From positions 1 through 58,287 of the forward strand of contig DHSB01000072.1 of NCBI GenBank assembly GCA_002408385.1: DNA of 58,287 bases, given 5' to 3'. This stretch comes from Myxococcales bacterium UBA5297. Lineage in GTDB: Bacteria; Myxococcota; Myxococcia; Myxococcales; UBA5297. The position numbers were made by a program, and so were the translations under genes. The notes under the pieces are model-generated. The model saw nothing but the letters and a program-made list of their open reading frames with translations, was not told the origin of the DNA and did not search any database. Numbering within the stretch: the first letter of the stretch is position 1; each line of letters starts with the position of its first letter. Positions 9,133 through 18,124 of this stretch are shown here, piece after piece.

Positions 9133-9206
9133 TCGGGGAGACAGGATTTGAACCTGCGACCCCTTGGACCCGAACCAAGTGCTCTACCAGGCTGAGCCAC
9201 TCCCCG
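9133..9206 (-). tRNA. tRNA-Pro (anticodon CGG)
   Basis: A 74-nt cloverleaf reads on the minus strand. The acceptor stem is CGGGGAG/CTCCCCG with discriminator A. The D-arm is GGCTCAGCCTGGTAGAGC. The anticodon arm is CTTGG-TTCGGGT-CCAAG, giving anticodon CGG (proline, codon CCG). The T-arm GCAGGTTCAAATCCTGT is standard. CCA is not encoded. A consensus-like promoter lies about 50 nt upstream and an inverted repeat follows, so it is a single-gene transcription unit. Confidence 0.95.
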
Positions 9207-9257
9207 AACCCCGGCTCGGTCGCCTTGTGGGCGGCCTGCCGGAACAACGGAGCGAGC

Positions 9258-9286
9258 TATCTACTCGCGCTCCCCGCCGGTGTCAA
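9258..9286 (-). promoter_or_regulatory. Sigma-70 promoter of tRNA-Pro
   Basis: On the minus strand, TTGACA (9281-9286) is a perfect -35. A 17-nt spacer separates it from TAGATA (9258-9263), a good -10. The predicted start leaves a 5' leader of about 45 nt before the tRNA. Confidence 0.8.
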
Positions 9287-9987
9287 CATCTTAGCTTTTG
9301 CGTCCATGCCGGGCCTCAGACCGCGGGGGCCGGAGGCCAAGCAGTCTCGGCGGCCGGCGAGCTCGACCGCAGCGGCGAGCCGGGCCGCGATCGCGGACAC
9401 CGCGCGCACGAGGGCCCGATCGGCCGCCTTATTTGACCCCGATCGGCCCAGGAAGACCCCTGGCTGGCCCGTAGAGCGATTTTGGCTCGCCAAGCTTGCC
9501 TTAAATCGGGCCGGGCTCGCCGGGCCGCTCTGCGGCCATTCTACGGCCCGCAGGAGGCCTTCCCTGGGCTTCGGATGAGGCTCGTAACTGCGCTCAATTG
9601 CTGAGGAAGTGCGCACCCTTCCGCGGTGGGCGCCACGGTGCCGCGCAGCTCACGGCCCGCCCCTCTTCGGGGGGAGCCTCGCTTGCCACCGCAAGGGTGC
9701 TCCCGGCCGACGCCGACGAAAGAGCTTGGCAAGCGGCGGCGGGCCGCCCGCGGGCCGACCGGGCGGCAAGGCGTCTCGACGCCCCGGCACGGGCAGGGCA
9801 TTCGGGGGCGCCGGTGCGGGCACGGCGCCTCGCTCGACTCCTGATATCGCGGGGTTGCGGGGCCGGTCCGGGCCGCTCTCCCGCGCGGCGACCTCCCTGG
9901 CGCCTCGCGCTTGCGCCACCTCATTCGCGCCGCTAGGGTCGGCCTCGACTCAGCTTCCAACCGGGGAAGACCAGCCCGCTCGCTCGT
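9287..9987. other. 700-bp spacer without a recognisable gene
   Basis: No convincing coding frame on either strand. It contains two direct copies of CCCGATCGGCC (9415-9425 and 9438-9448), 23 nt apart and nearly palindromic. Nothing else stands out apart from the flanking promoters. Confidence 0.45.
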
Positions 9988-10016
9988 TTGCCGCACGGGT
10001 AGGCGGCTCCTATACT
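9988..10016 (+). promoter_or_regulatory. Sigma-70 promoter of dacB
   Basis: TTGCCG (9988-9993), a 17-nt spacer, then TATACT (10011-10016). The -10 matches consensus in five of six positions. The predicted transcript start is near 10024, about 70 nt before the ATG at 10094. Confidence 0.75.
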
Positions 10017-10093
10017 TCCGGCGCCTTTTGCTCGCCCTGCCCGGGCGGGTCCGCCGCATCGGGCCGGAATGGCTTTCGGTGGAGAAAAGCCCC

Positions 10094-12325
10094 ATGAATC
10101 GCGGACTTGTCATCCCCTTGGTCGCCCTCTTCGCGCTCGCCCTTCCGGCCCGGGCGCAGGAGCCCGGCACCGCCGCGGTCGCCCAATCCCAGCGCAACGC
10201 CGACCGCGAGGCGCTCAAGAAGGCCATCGACGGCATCATCGCGCAGACGGTGCTGTCGAGGTCGCGCGTGGGCGTGCAGGTCGTCAGCCTCGACGACGGC
10301 TCGGTCGTCTATTCGCGCAACGCCGACGAGCTGCTCAACCCGGCCTCCAACGTCAAGCTCTTCACCTCGGCGGCCGCCCTCGTGCGCCTGGGCCCGGAGT
10401 TTCGGTTCGACACCGAGTTTCTCGTCGACGACCAGTCGAAGGCCGCCCGCCCGCGCAAAGGCCAGGGCTCGGGCGACCTTCGCGGCAACCTCTATGTCCG
10501 CGGCACGGGCGACCCGTCGATCACCACCGAGAAGCTCTGGGGCATCGCCAACGAGCTCTACTTCGCCGGCCTGCGCTCGGTGTCGGGCAACCTGGTCCTC
10601 GACGACTCGTACTTCGACGGCAACAGAATCGGCCCCGGGTTCGATCAGGAGGAGAGCGACCGCGCCTACATGGCGCCTACCGGAGCGCTCTCGCTCAACT
10701 GGAACGCTATCGGCGTTTACCTCTCGCCGGGCGCCTCGCCCGGCGCGCCAGGGATCGTCGAGCTCGATCCGCCGAGCGACTTCTTCGTCGTCGAAAACCG
10801 CGTGACCACCACGCGCTCGCGCTCGCTGCGGCGCCTGTGGGTCTCGAGCGTGGCCGCCGGCGACAAGCAGCGCATCGTCGTCTCGGGCCGCGTGCCGGTG
10901 GGCAGCTCTCCGGTCGCGGTCTGGCGCAAGCTCGACAACCCGGCCCTCTACTTCGGCCACACCCTCAAACAGCTCCTCGCCACCCGCGGCATCCGGGTGC
11001 GCGGCAAGGTCGTCGCCGGCCCGGTCCCCGAGGGCGCCCAGCCGTTCATGCTCCACCAGAGCGAGACGCTCGACCTGGTGCTCAAGCGCGTCAACAAGGT
11101 CTCCTCCAACTTCGTCGCCGAGCAGCTCATCAAGGCGATGGGGGCGCAGGTCGCGGGTGCCCCGGGCTCCTGGGCGAAGGGCATCCGGGTCGTCGAGGAC
11201 TTCCTCGCCACCGAGGTGGGAATCCGGCTTGGCACCTTCGTGATGAAGAACGGCTCGGGGCTCAACGACACCAACCGCTTCTCCGCCGCCCAGATCTGCA
11301 AGCTGCTGCGCCACATGTGGCTGCGCTTCCCGCTGGCGCCCGAGTTCTTGAGCTCGCTGGGCATCGCGGCCAAGGACGGCACCCTGCACTATCGGATGGA
11401 GGGCACCGACGCGGCCGGTCGGCTGCGCGCCAAGACGGGCACGCTCGAGAACGTCAGCGCGCTGTCGGGCTACGTCCAGGCGGTGGCCGGCGAGCGGTTC
11501 GTCTTCGCGGTGATGGCCAACGACTTCCCCGGCCGCGCCAGCCCGGTGGTCTTGGCCCTCGACGCGCTCGGCGCGGCGATCGCCGGCTTTGGCGAGGCGC
11601 CCGACTCGGCGCTCGCCCAGACGGCCGGGCCCGAGGAGCAGCTCGGGCCGCTCGCCGACCTGAAGGCCCGGATGTCCATCTACGAGAAGCTCGCCGAGGC
11701 GCGCGATCCGCGCAACGTGACCTTCCTGCGCACCGCGCTCAAGACCGAGCGCGACCCGGCGCTCAAGGCCATCATCGCCGAGGCGGTCTACCGCAGCTCC
11801 CCGAACGACTCGGACGGCGTGCGCGCGCTGGTCGAGAACTTCGACTCCGGCGCAGAGGTCTTCGGGCGACTGCGCCAGCTCGCCCGCGAGCTCGCCTCCT
11901 CGACCCCGGTGCTCGGCTCGCTGACCGCGGTCGCCGGCGAGGGCGACGCCGATGCGCTCGGGCGGTTTGTCGAGGTCGCCGCGCTCGCCAAGTCCGACGA
12001 AGGGTTGCTGCAGGAGCTGCTCGAACCGCTCAGCGAGGTGGCTCGCAACGCGCCCGACGAGCTCATCGCCGCGCTCTTCTCGACCCCGGAGCTGACCCGC
12101 GAGTCGGCGCTCGACGTCCTCGCCAAAAGCCTGTCGGCCTCCTCCGAGCCCGATCACCCGTTCCCCACGGCGGTCAAGCGCTCGGCGGGCTCGGTCGACC
12201 CGCAAATCGCCGAGTTCGCCCGGCACCTCGAGCAGGAGCTGCTCTCGCGCATCGTCGGCGAGAAGAGCGGTGACGCGGCGGCGCGGGACGAGCCCGCGGG
12301 CACCGAGGTCGAGCCCGGTGGATAG
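10094..12325 (+). CDS. dacB: D-alanyl-D-alanine carboxypeptidase/endopeptidase, PBP4 class (peptidase S13)
   Basis: A 743-aa periplasmic penicillin-binding protein that trims or cleaves peptidoglycan cross-links. A signal peptide (residues 1-21, ending in ALPARA) is followed by the S13 catalytic domain: Ser85-x-x-Lys88 (NPASNVKLF), Ser337-Ser338-Asn339 in KVSSNFVAEQ, and KTG at 447-449 (RAKTGTLENVSALSGYV). E. coli PBP4 is about 477 aa. Here some 230 extra residues follow the catalytic domain and look like an alpha-helical, HEAT-like repeat region (roughly 525-725), perhaps a protein-binding or localisation module. ATG 10094 was chosen because it gives a proper signal peptide and lies about 70 nt below a clear promoter. 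Confidence 0.9.
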   Translation: MNRGLVIPLVALFALALPARAQEPGTAAVAQSQRNADREALKKAIDGIIAQTVLSRSRVGVQVVSLDDGSVVYSRNADELLNPASNVKLFTSAAALVRLGPEFRFDTEFLVDDQSKAARPRKGQGSGDLRGNLYVRGTGDPSITTEKLWGIANELYFAGLRSVSGNLVLDDSYFDGNRIGPGFDQEESDRAYMAPTGALSLNWNAIGVYLSPGASPGAPGIVELDPPSDFFVVENRVTTTRSRSLRRLWVSSVAAGDKQRIVVSGRVPVGSSPVAVWRKLDNPALYFGHTLKQLLATRGIRVRGKVVAGPVPEGAQPFMLHQSETLDLVLKRVNKVSSNFVAEQLIKAMGAQVAGAPGSWAKGIRVVEDFLATEVGIRLGTFVMKNGSGLNDTNRFSAAQICKLLRHMWLRFPLAPEFLSSLGIAAKDGTLHYRMEGTDAAGRLRAKTGTLENVSALSGYVQAVAGERFVFAVMANDFPGRASPVVLALDALGAAIAGFGEAPDSALAQTAGPEEQLGPLADLKARMSIYEKLAEARDPRNVTFLRTALKTERDPALKAIIAEAVYRSSPNDSDGVRALVENFDSGAEVFGRLRQLARELASSTPVLGSLTAVAGEGDADALGRFVEVAALAKSDEGLLQELLEPLSEVARNAPDELIAALFSTPELTRESALDVLAKSLSASSEPDHPFPTAVKRSAGSVDPQIAEFARHLEQELLSRIVGEKSGDAAARDEPAGTEVEPGG

Positions 12326-12404
12326 GGCGTCGCGCCCGAGCGCGAAGGGCTGGCTCAGGCGGAATCGGCGAATCGGCAGCGGGCGAGCGGCCGTTTTGCC
12401 AGTC

Positions 12405-12925
12405 TCACAGCAGCGCCTTGGCGTCGAAGGGGCGCGCCTCCCGGGCGAGGCGGGCGAGGTCGAAACCTCCGGCGAGGCTTCGAGCGTCGGTCTCGGGCTC
12501 GGCGGTCAGTCCGCAGCTCCGGGCGAGCTTGGCGACGAGCCGCTCGGGCCGCACGCCCTGCTCGAGGTACCAGCGCACGGTCGTATCGCCGTTTCGTTTG
12601 GAGAGCCGCTTCCCATCTGTCCCGAGCAGCAGCGGCACGTGCGCGTAGCGCGGCCCGGGGAGCCCCAGCGCCTCGATGATGCGAAGCTGCCGGGGCGTCG
12701 AGCCGAGCAGGTCGTCGCCGCGCAGCACGTGCGTGATGCCCATTAGCCCGTCGTCGACCGCGGCGGCGAGCTGGTAGGCGTGGATGCCGTCGACACGGCG
12801 CACGACGAAGTCGCCGACCGCCTGTGAAAGCTCGACGGCGACCTGCCCGGCGACGCAACTTCGCTCGAGGTGACCGGGGAAGGCGGGCCAGTTCAAGAAG
12901 ATTTCCCAACACCTCTTGAGCGCTT
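12405..12925 (-). pseudogene. Remnant of glutamyl-Q tRNA(Asp) synthetase, N-terminal half missing
   Basis: The reading frame ending at 12405 encodes the C-terminal ~150 residues of GluQ-RS, a GluRS-like enzyme that glutamylates queuosine in tRNA-Asp. Recognisable parts are [37 protein letters not shown], the AHVPLLL strand and the KMSKS-type GKRLSKRNG. The N-terminal class I region with the HIGH motif is absent. Upstream, homology stops near 12880-12925, where a short string also found at 28178-28195 occurs, and the frame then runs into the 3' end of the PEGA gene. Without ATP/HIGH chemistry it should be inactive. It is read here as a deletion-generated pseudogene. Confidence 0.7.
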
Positions 12926-12984
12926 CCGGTCCCGCGATGGCGACGCTACCGCCCCGCGGCAGCTCGCGTGCCCGAAACGCCAGC

Positions 12985-14214
12985 CTACTTGTCGCGGGGC
13001 CTGAGCACGCGGATGGTCTTGTGCGGATCGACCGGCCGGCGGGACTTCTTCGGCTCATCGAGCTGCTGCTCCTCGTCGCCAGGCAGCTTGAAGGCCATCT
13101 CGGTTCGCTCGGCAGCCTGAGGCGGCGGAGCCTCGAGCGAGATCTTGCAGGGCAGGGTCTCGGCGGCGCCCAGGTTCTGTGTGCGGCTGCCTATCTCGCC
13201 GGCGACGTTGTAGAGCTCCATGCCGGCCGAGATGAGCTCGGAGTCGAAGCTCTTCTGAGGCAGACGGGCGATGAGGTCCTGGGCCGGCGAGTAGAGGAAC
13301 GACTCGAGGACGAGGTCGTCGCCGCGCCCGAGCAGCGCGCCGAAGGCAACCAGGTCGGCCTCCACCGAGGCGGCGGCCTCCTTGGCAATCTCGGCGACCG
13401 CGGGGGAGAGGCTGTTGCTCGCGAGGACCGCGTTGAGCTTGGTCACCGGCGAGCTGCCGTTCAGCTCGGCCTTGGCGGTCACGTGCTCGCTCGGCGAGAG
13501 GAGGACGAGGCCACCTTCGGGCTCGCTGGTTGGCAACAGCACGCGCCAGAGATGCTTGCCCGGCGGGATGGCCTTCAAGGTCAGAGGCGTACGCCCCATC
13601 TCTCGCCCGTCGACCAGGACCTGCGCGCCGGCGGGGATCGACTCGACCTGCAGCGTCGCGGTCGGCGACGCGAGCAGCTTCTCCCTGACCCGCGCGACCG
13701 TGGCCGCGAACAGCTTGCTCGTCTCCTCGCCGGCGAAGGTGCGCTTCGGGGTGAGCGCGATGGCGTTCGAGAGCTCCTTCTCGCCGGTCTCGTCGTCGCC
13801 GGTCAGGTAGTGCACGATGGCGAGGGCGACGTGGGCGTCGGAGACCTCGTTGACGTCGGCGATGAGCGCGGCGGCGGCCTCGTAGTGCGCGAGCGCCTGC
13901 CGGTAGGCCGCCGCGGCGGCGCCGAACTTGCGGCGCGTCTCGAGCTTCTGGGCGGCGGTGACCGCGTCGCGCGCGTCCTGCAGCGCCTTGGCCGCCTTCT
14001 CGTCGCTCTCGAGCGGCAGCTCGACCGGGGTGACCTCGCCGACGTTCTTCAGCTCGCCCGCGAGCAGCATCGCCGCCTTGCCGCCGGCGCGCACGGGAAC
14101 ATCGCCGGTCAGGGGCGCGAACGGCACGACGGCAATCTTGGTGGCGGCCGCGACCGGCGCCGCGAGGGTGAGCCCCGCGACGAGCGCGAGGACTGACGAG
14201 GGGGCAAATCGCAT
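12985..14214 (-). CDS. Secreted protein with helical repeats and a PEGA domain
   Basis: A 409-aa exported protein. A signal peptide (residues 1-23, LAAPVAAA) precedes an [15 protein letters not shown] strand resembling the start of envelope-associated nucleoside-hydrolase-like proteins of this lineage. A TPR-like helical stretch (~75-165, [19 protein letters not shown]) follows, then one PEGA domain at ~190-235 ([29 protein letters not shown]). PEGA domains are beta-sandwich surface modules common in Myxococcota. The C-terminal ~170 residues are unrecognised and end in a basic tail. It probably acts in the periplasm or on the cell surface. No operon partner is evident. Confidence 0.75.
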   Translation of the reverse strand: MRFAPSSVLALVAGLTLAAPVAAATKIAVVPFAPLTGDVPVRAGGKAAMLLAGELKNVGEVTPVELPLESDEKAAKALQDARDAVTAAQKLETRRKFGAAAAAYRQALAHYEAAAALIADVNEVSDAHVALAIVHYLTGDDETGEKELSNAIALTPKRTFAGEETSKLFAATVARVREKLLASPTATLQVESIPAGAQVLVDGREMGRTPLTLKAIPPGKHLWRVLLPTSEPEGGLVLLSPSEHVTAKAELNGSSPVTKLNAVLASNSLSPAVAEIAKEAAASVEADLVAFGALLGRGDDLVLESFLYSPAQDLIARLPQKSFDSELISAGMELYNVAGEIGSRTQNLGAAETLPCKISLEAPPPQAAERTEMAFKLPGDEEQQLDEPKKSRRPVDPHKTIRVLRPRDK

Positions 14215-14327
14215 GGCTCTACGACCTCCGAGGTCTGGCTTTTATCGGTCATCGAGCGCCTTGGCGTCCAGTCCGAGAGCCCATCGGACCGTCGAAACAC
14301 TGGCCCGCCGTGGCCCGGGCGGGCGGC

Positions 14328-15701
14328 TCAGCCGGCGGCTTTGGGGCGGCGTTCGAGGAGGGCGAGCAGTCGCGGATCGGAACGAACGAGGGTTAGCTCG
14401 GGATCTGAGCGCAAGCGCGAAGGGTCGTCGAGCCCGGCCTCGAGAGAGCGCTCGAGCCAGCCGAGTGCCTGCTCGGCCGAGCCGGCTCGAGCGTGGGCCT
14501 GGGCTGCTCGATAGGCATGCTCGGCATCGCCCGAGGCGCCAAAGGCAGCCTCGAAGCCCGAGGCTGCCTCTGCGAAGTGCTCCTCGGCGAAGTCCACCTG
14601 GGCGAGGGCGAGGTCGAGTCCCTCGGCTCGAGGCCACGCAAATTCACCCGCGAGCTGCCGGGCGTCGAGAAAGCGCTTCTCGGTCACGAGCAGGCCGAGG
14701 GCGGTCCGGGCGCTCGTCTCCGAGGGCTCGAGCTGCATCGCCTCGAGCGCGTAGGCCAGCGCCGCGGAGCTGTCGAGGAGAGCCTCGAGCACCATCGCCC
14801 AGGTGAGCGCTCGGCCGGCCTCGGGCGGCTCGCTGCGCTCGAGGTGGCGCAGCGCCTCGTGCGGACGGCTTTCGGCGAGCGCGCTCCAGGCCAGCAGATC
14901 GCGGGCGCGGTTGCGGTGCTCGGGGGTGGGAGCTTGCTCGAGGACGAGCCTGCCGATGCGCTCGGCCTCCCGCTCGTTCCCGGAGGCTAGGGCACGCCAG
15001 CCGTGATGGAGCGTCATGGCGATCTCCGCCTCGCTCTGGGCGGCCTCGCGGGCGCCCGCGCGCGCCTGGAGATTGCGCATGGCGAGCAGCACGAACAGCG
15101 CGGCGACGAAGAGCAGGCCGAGCGCGCCGGCGACGAAGCTCGCCGCGAAGCCGACGACCGCGCCCACCAGCAGCGCGAGCGGCTGACGATCGGGCCCGAG
15201 GATGCCGAGCAGCGCTCGTCCGCCGTCGAGGGGGAGGACCGGGATGAGGTTGATGGCGCCCCAGCCGAAGTTGATCCACACGAGCTGTTGGAGCCCGAAG
15301 GCGAGCAGCGGAGCCTGCGGCCGGGCGATGAGCCGGACGGCGAGAATCGAGGCACCGAGCAGAAAGCCGGCCAGCGGTCCGGCCAGGGAGACCAGGATGT
15401 CCGCGCGGCGGGCGAGCTTGCGCTCGGGCAGCGTGTGGCCTCCGAACGCATAGAGCCGGATGCTCGCCCGAACGCCGAGCCAGTGCGACACCAGCGCGTG
15501 GCCAAGCTCGTGGACGAGGATGGAGACGAGGACGACCCCCATCACCACGGCCAGGCCGGCCCCCGCGTCGATCTCCTTGCCTCCCAGGGGCGCCATCAGG
15601 CCCAGCAGCAGCGCGGTGAGCCAGAAGCTCGGCTCGATGGCGATGGGAACCGGGCCGAGGCGAAACTCGATGTCGAAGCCGCGTCGTTGCATCCGGCGCA
15701 T
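14328..15701 (-). CDS. Site-2-type membrane metalloprotease (M50) with C-terminal TPR region
   Basis: A 457-aa integral membrane zinc protease. Hydrophobic segments surround His64-Glu65-x-x-His68 (VHELGHALVSHWLGV) and the second metal motif NLIPVLPLDGGRAL; LVSLAGPLAGFLLGA follows the usual M50 order. After a final membrane segment, about 230 residues form a soluble TPR-like domain (ALRHLERSEPPEAG, ALTWAMVLEALLDSSAAL). Such proteases cleave transmembrane substrates, for example anti-sigma factors; the TPR part may recruit them. The start at 15701 (MRRMQRRGF) was preferred to an upstream one because the extra 25 residues are low-complexity Arg/Gly. MRRM gives a second possible start at 15692. 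Confidence 0.85.
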   Translation of the reverse strand: MRRMQRRGFDIEFRLGPVPIAIEPSFWLTALLLGLMAPLGGKEIDAGAGLAVVMGVVLVSILVHELGHALVSHWLGVRASIRLYAFGGHTLPERKLARRADILVSLAGPLAGFLLGASILAVRLIARPQAPLLAFGLQQLVWINFGWGAINLIPVLPLDGGRALLGILGPDRQPLALLVGAVVGFAASFVAGALGLLFVAALFVLLAMRNLQARAGAREAAQSEAEIAMTLHHGWRALASGNEREAERIGRLVLEQAPTPEHRNRARDLLAWSALAESRPHEALRHLERSEPPEAGRALTWAMVLEALLDSSAALAYALEAMQLEPSETSARTALGLLVTEKRFLDARQLAGEFAWPRAEGLDLALAQVDFAEEHFAEAASGFEAAFGASGDAEHAYRAAQAHARAGSAEQALGWLERSLEAGLDDPSRLRSDPELTLVRSDPRLLALLERRPKAAG

Positions 15702-15782
15702 GGTAGGCGCGCGGCCCCGCGCGCGAAAGCCATTCCGAAAGCCTCGGCCGGACAGGCAGGCGCCGCGGCGGCGCACCGCAGG

Positions 15783-16205
15783 TTACCGGCGCCGGGTCGC
15801 CGCCGGTGCGGTGGCCGCCGGTGCCGCGGCCGTCGAGGCGAGGACCAGGCGCTCGCGCCGCTCGCGGCGCTCCTCGTCCTCCTTGCACTCGATGCACTGA
15901 GTGGTCACCGGCCGCGCGCTCAGGCGCCGCTCGTCGATGTCGAGACCGCAGTCGTCGCAGACCCCGAAGGTGCCCTTCTCGATGCGCTGGAGGGCTTCGC
16001 GGATCTTGCCGATCAGCTTGCGGTCGCGATCGCGCAGGCGTAGGTCGAAGCTGCGCTCCGACTCGGCGCTGGCGCGGTCGTTCGGGTCGGCGTGAGAGTG
16101 CGACTCGTCCTCGAGCCTGTCGATGGTCTCGTCGTTGTTGTCGAGGAGGGCCGTGAGCTGCTCGGTGAGCGCGGCGCGATACCGACTGAGCTTGGTCTTG
16201 TTCAT
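15783..16205 (-). CDS. dksA: DksA/TraR family zinc-finger transcription factor
   Basis: A 140-aa RNA-polymerase secondary-channel regulator that works with ppGpp. Residues 1-75 form the coiled coil, with many acidic residues and DPNDRASAESERSFDLRLRDR. The C4 zinc finger uses Cys83-x2-Cys86 and Cys104-x2-Cys107 (GVCDDCG, TTQCIECK). The tail is Ala/Pro/Thr-rich, ending in basic residues. The start at 16205 is fixed by a GGAGGAGGAG ribosome site. It lies 81 nt upstream of the M50 protease gene's start, in the same direction, and may be cotranscribed with it. Confidence 0.9.
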   Translation of the reverse strand: MNKTKLSRYRAALTEQLTALLDNNDETIDRLEDESHSHADPNDRASAESERSFDLRLRDRDRKLIGKIREALQRIEKGTFGVCDDCGLDIDERRLSARPVTTQCIECKEDEERRERRERLVLASTAAAPAATAPAATRRR

Positions 16206-16677
16206 CGCTCCTCCTCCTGGCTGGGCTCTGGCCGTTGGCACTGCAAGGTTCGCGACAATCCTATCAAACGCCTTCCTGTGTTTCGATGCCGCCCGCGGTC
16301 GGGCGGGGAAAGGGCCGCGCCTATCGAAGGACAGGCGCCCGGTTCCCCCGAGCTTGGCCTCGCGCGCAGCAGAGCTGGAGCCGAGAGGGCGTCGGTGAAG
16401 AGGTGTCGAAGAACCCTTCGAGCGACAACCGGTCAGCCCGAGAGCCCCTCGGCAGCGGGGCAGGCCTTGAAGTCGAGGGTGCCTCGACTCCGCCTCCCTC
16501 GTTGCTCGGGAGGCCTGCGCTCGGGCCTCTCGACCTCGCTCGAGGTGACCGGAGGGGGCGAGCCGAGGTCAGGGGTGATTTGCGACAGACCTTGAGACCG
16601 GATGCCGCGGCGGCTGAAGAAGAGGCCGCCCACCGATTTCTTTCCAGCCGGACCGAGCCCGCCTATCCTCGGAAATC
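16206..16677. other. 472-bp spacer with dispersed repeat
   Basis: Divergent intergenic region between dksA and the barrel-protein gene. It carries copy A of a dispersed repeat (16511-16559) and an AAGAGGTGTCG string at 16398-16408 shared with the repeat-rich spacer near 28.18 kb. No gene was seen. Confidence 0.55.
16511..16559. repeat. Dispersed repeat family 1, copy A
   Basis: Contains CTCGGGCCTCTCGAC followed by CTCGCTCGAGGTGACCGG. It aligns with 28107-28155 with only a few changes, including a paired change that keeps the ACCTCG-CT-CGAGGT hairpin. A third, expanded copy is at 34718-34788. Confidence 0.7.
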
Positions 16678-17550
16678 ATGCGTCCGTTCGCCACCTCCTG
16701 CTGGCTGGTCCTGCTCGCGTTGCTCCCCGTCCACGCGCTCGCTGAAGAGCTCCCCACCTTGCGCGACACCACCTCGGTGAGGTCAGCGGGGATGGGAGAC
16801 GCGGTGCGCGGCTTTGCCGGCAGCAGCGAGGCGCTGCTCGTGCAGCCGGCGGGTATCGCAGCCACCGTCCGCTTCAACGGTGACCTGATGGCGATGTTCG
16901 AGCCGGCATACGACTACCGCGTGCTCGCCGCTGCTTCGATCGACAGCAAGCTCAATGCGAAGGAGTCGTTTCCGCTCGCCGGCGGCGCCGGGTACTACAA
17001 CTACACGAGCGGCGAGGGCGAGGCCGAGCGCCATGGCTCGGTGGTGGTGCTCGGGTTGGGCCTGCCTCTTTATCCCGAGACCGTCTTCGTCGGCGCCACC
17101 GGCAAGTACCTGCGGCTTGGCGGCGCGGTCGAGGCGAGCGCCGTCACGCTCGACGCGGGGGCGATGGTCAAGCTCTTCAGGCTGCTGAGCGTCGGCGCGG
17201 CCGGCTACAACCTCATCAACGTCTACAACGCCGAAGCGCGCCGGGCCTGGGGCTTCGGGGCCGCGGTCGGCGATGACCGGCTCTTCCACGTCGACTTCGA
17301 CCTCCAGCTCGACCGCAGCCTGAGCACGGGCGAGAACGTGCTGACCTACCGCGCCGGGGCCGAGTACCTCATCGCCGAGGTGGTCATGCCGCGCGTCGGC
17401 TACGTCCACGACAACTTTCGCGACGTGCGCAAGGTGACCGCCGGGGTGAGCGTGCTCTTCGGGCCCATGGCTGTCGAGGCTGCCTACCAGCACGCGCTCG
17501 GCAGCAAGGGCCGCTACTTCGCCATCGGGTTGCGCCTGCTCGACAACTAG
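16678..17550 (+). CDS. Outer-membrane beta-barrel candidate (PorV/UPF0164-like)
   Basis: A 290-aa protein with a signal peptide (residues 1-22, LLPVHALA) and alternating-hydrophobicity strands typical of an outer-membrane barrel. After the signal comes SVRSAGMGDAVRGFAG and EALLVQPAGIAA, the 'sAgmGgA...NPAg' pattern of the FadL/PorV/UPF0164 group. It ends in RYFAIGLRLLDN. These proteins act as outer-membrane channels or as shuttles for secreted cargo. No partner lies next to it. The fold call rests on pattern, not on a specific family hit. Confidence 0.6.
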   Translation: MRPFATSCWLVLLALLPVHALAEELPTLRDTTSVRSAGMGDAVRGFAGSSEALLVQPAGIAATVRFNGDLMAMFEPAYDYRVLAAASIDSKLNAKESFPLAGGAGYYNYTSGEGEAERHGSVVVLGLGLPLYPETVFVGATGKYLRLGGAVEASAVTLDAGAMVKLFRLLSVGAAGYNLINVYNAEARRAWGFGAAVGDDRLFHVDFDLQLDRSLSTGENVLTYRAGAEYLIAEVVMPRVGYVHDNFRDVRKVTAGVSVLFGPMAVEAAYQHALGSKGRYFAIGLRLLDN

Positions 17551-17594
17551 GCTGCTGCCATGGGCGCCAGCCGAGCGGGCGGCAGGGGGTCGGC

Positions 17595-18124
17595 ATGGCT
17601 GTCTTGGAACGACGCCTCGTCCCTACGATCCAGTCTCTCGCGCGCATCCGCGCGGCGGACAAGAACGACACCGATGGCAGCCGGGTCCTCTGGCACCAGG
17701 GCTCGAGCGGCGCCGAGCCGCTCTCCTACCTTGTTTCGGACGGGCGGCTCGAGCGGCAAGACCTGACGCTCTTCGGAAAGCAGATTGTCTGGAGGCGCGC
17801 CGCACGGCTTCAGACCGGCGTCGCGAGCGAGGGGGGAGGCTCACAGGCCTAAGGCCGCCAGCGCTTGTCCAAGTCGACGACAATCCATCGTACGAAAGAA
17901 TCGAGCGCGCCCTGCGCGGGCTCTCGAGCTGCCTGGGCGACGACCGCTACATCCTTCACCTGCCTGACGCCTTGGAGCGCGCCGGGGAGGACGGCTTCTG
18001 CGGCACTCGCAACAAGGTCGCCCAGCGGACTGGAAGGAGCAAACGGCGGCGGCTCGAGCTCTACTTGGTCGTCGCCCTGGTCGTGGTCGCCGCCGCCGTG
18101 GGCCTGTTCATCGCGCTGCGCTGA
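17595..18124 (+). pseudogene. Frameshifted tail-anchored membrane protein of unknown function
   Basis: ATG 17595 opens an 85-codon frame (AVLERRLVPTIQSLARIRA ... LFGKQIVWRR) ending at TAA 17850. From about 17835 a second, start-less frame continues protein-like to TGA 18124 (ALVQVDDNPSYERIERAL, LGDDRYILHLPDALE), a basic stretch and a final membrane helix LYLVVALVVVAAAVGLFIAL. Together they would give a ~175-aa protein with a C-terminal anchor. The second part has no usable start codon, so a single frameshift in one gene explains it best. Sequencing error, true pseudogene and recoding cannot be separated here. It overlaps the convergent gene's 3' end by 17 nt. Confidence 0.5.

Noticed and set aside
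8391..9200. Minus-strand ORF over the tRNA
   Set aside because: Its first codons (AQPGRALGSGPRGRRFKSCL) are the translated tRNA-Pro sequence; not a protein.
9415..9448. Operator formed by two CCCGATCGGCC copies
   Set aside because: The repeats lie far from both promoters (130 bp or more) and the motif is a GC palindrome easily found by chance in such DNA.
10010..12226. 738-codon minus-strand frame opposite dacB
   Set aside because: Shadow of dacB; Arg/Glu-rich without motifs, while the plus strand carries SxxK, SxN and KTG in order.
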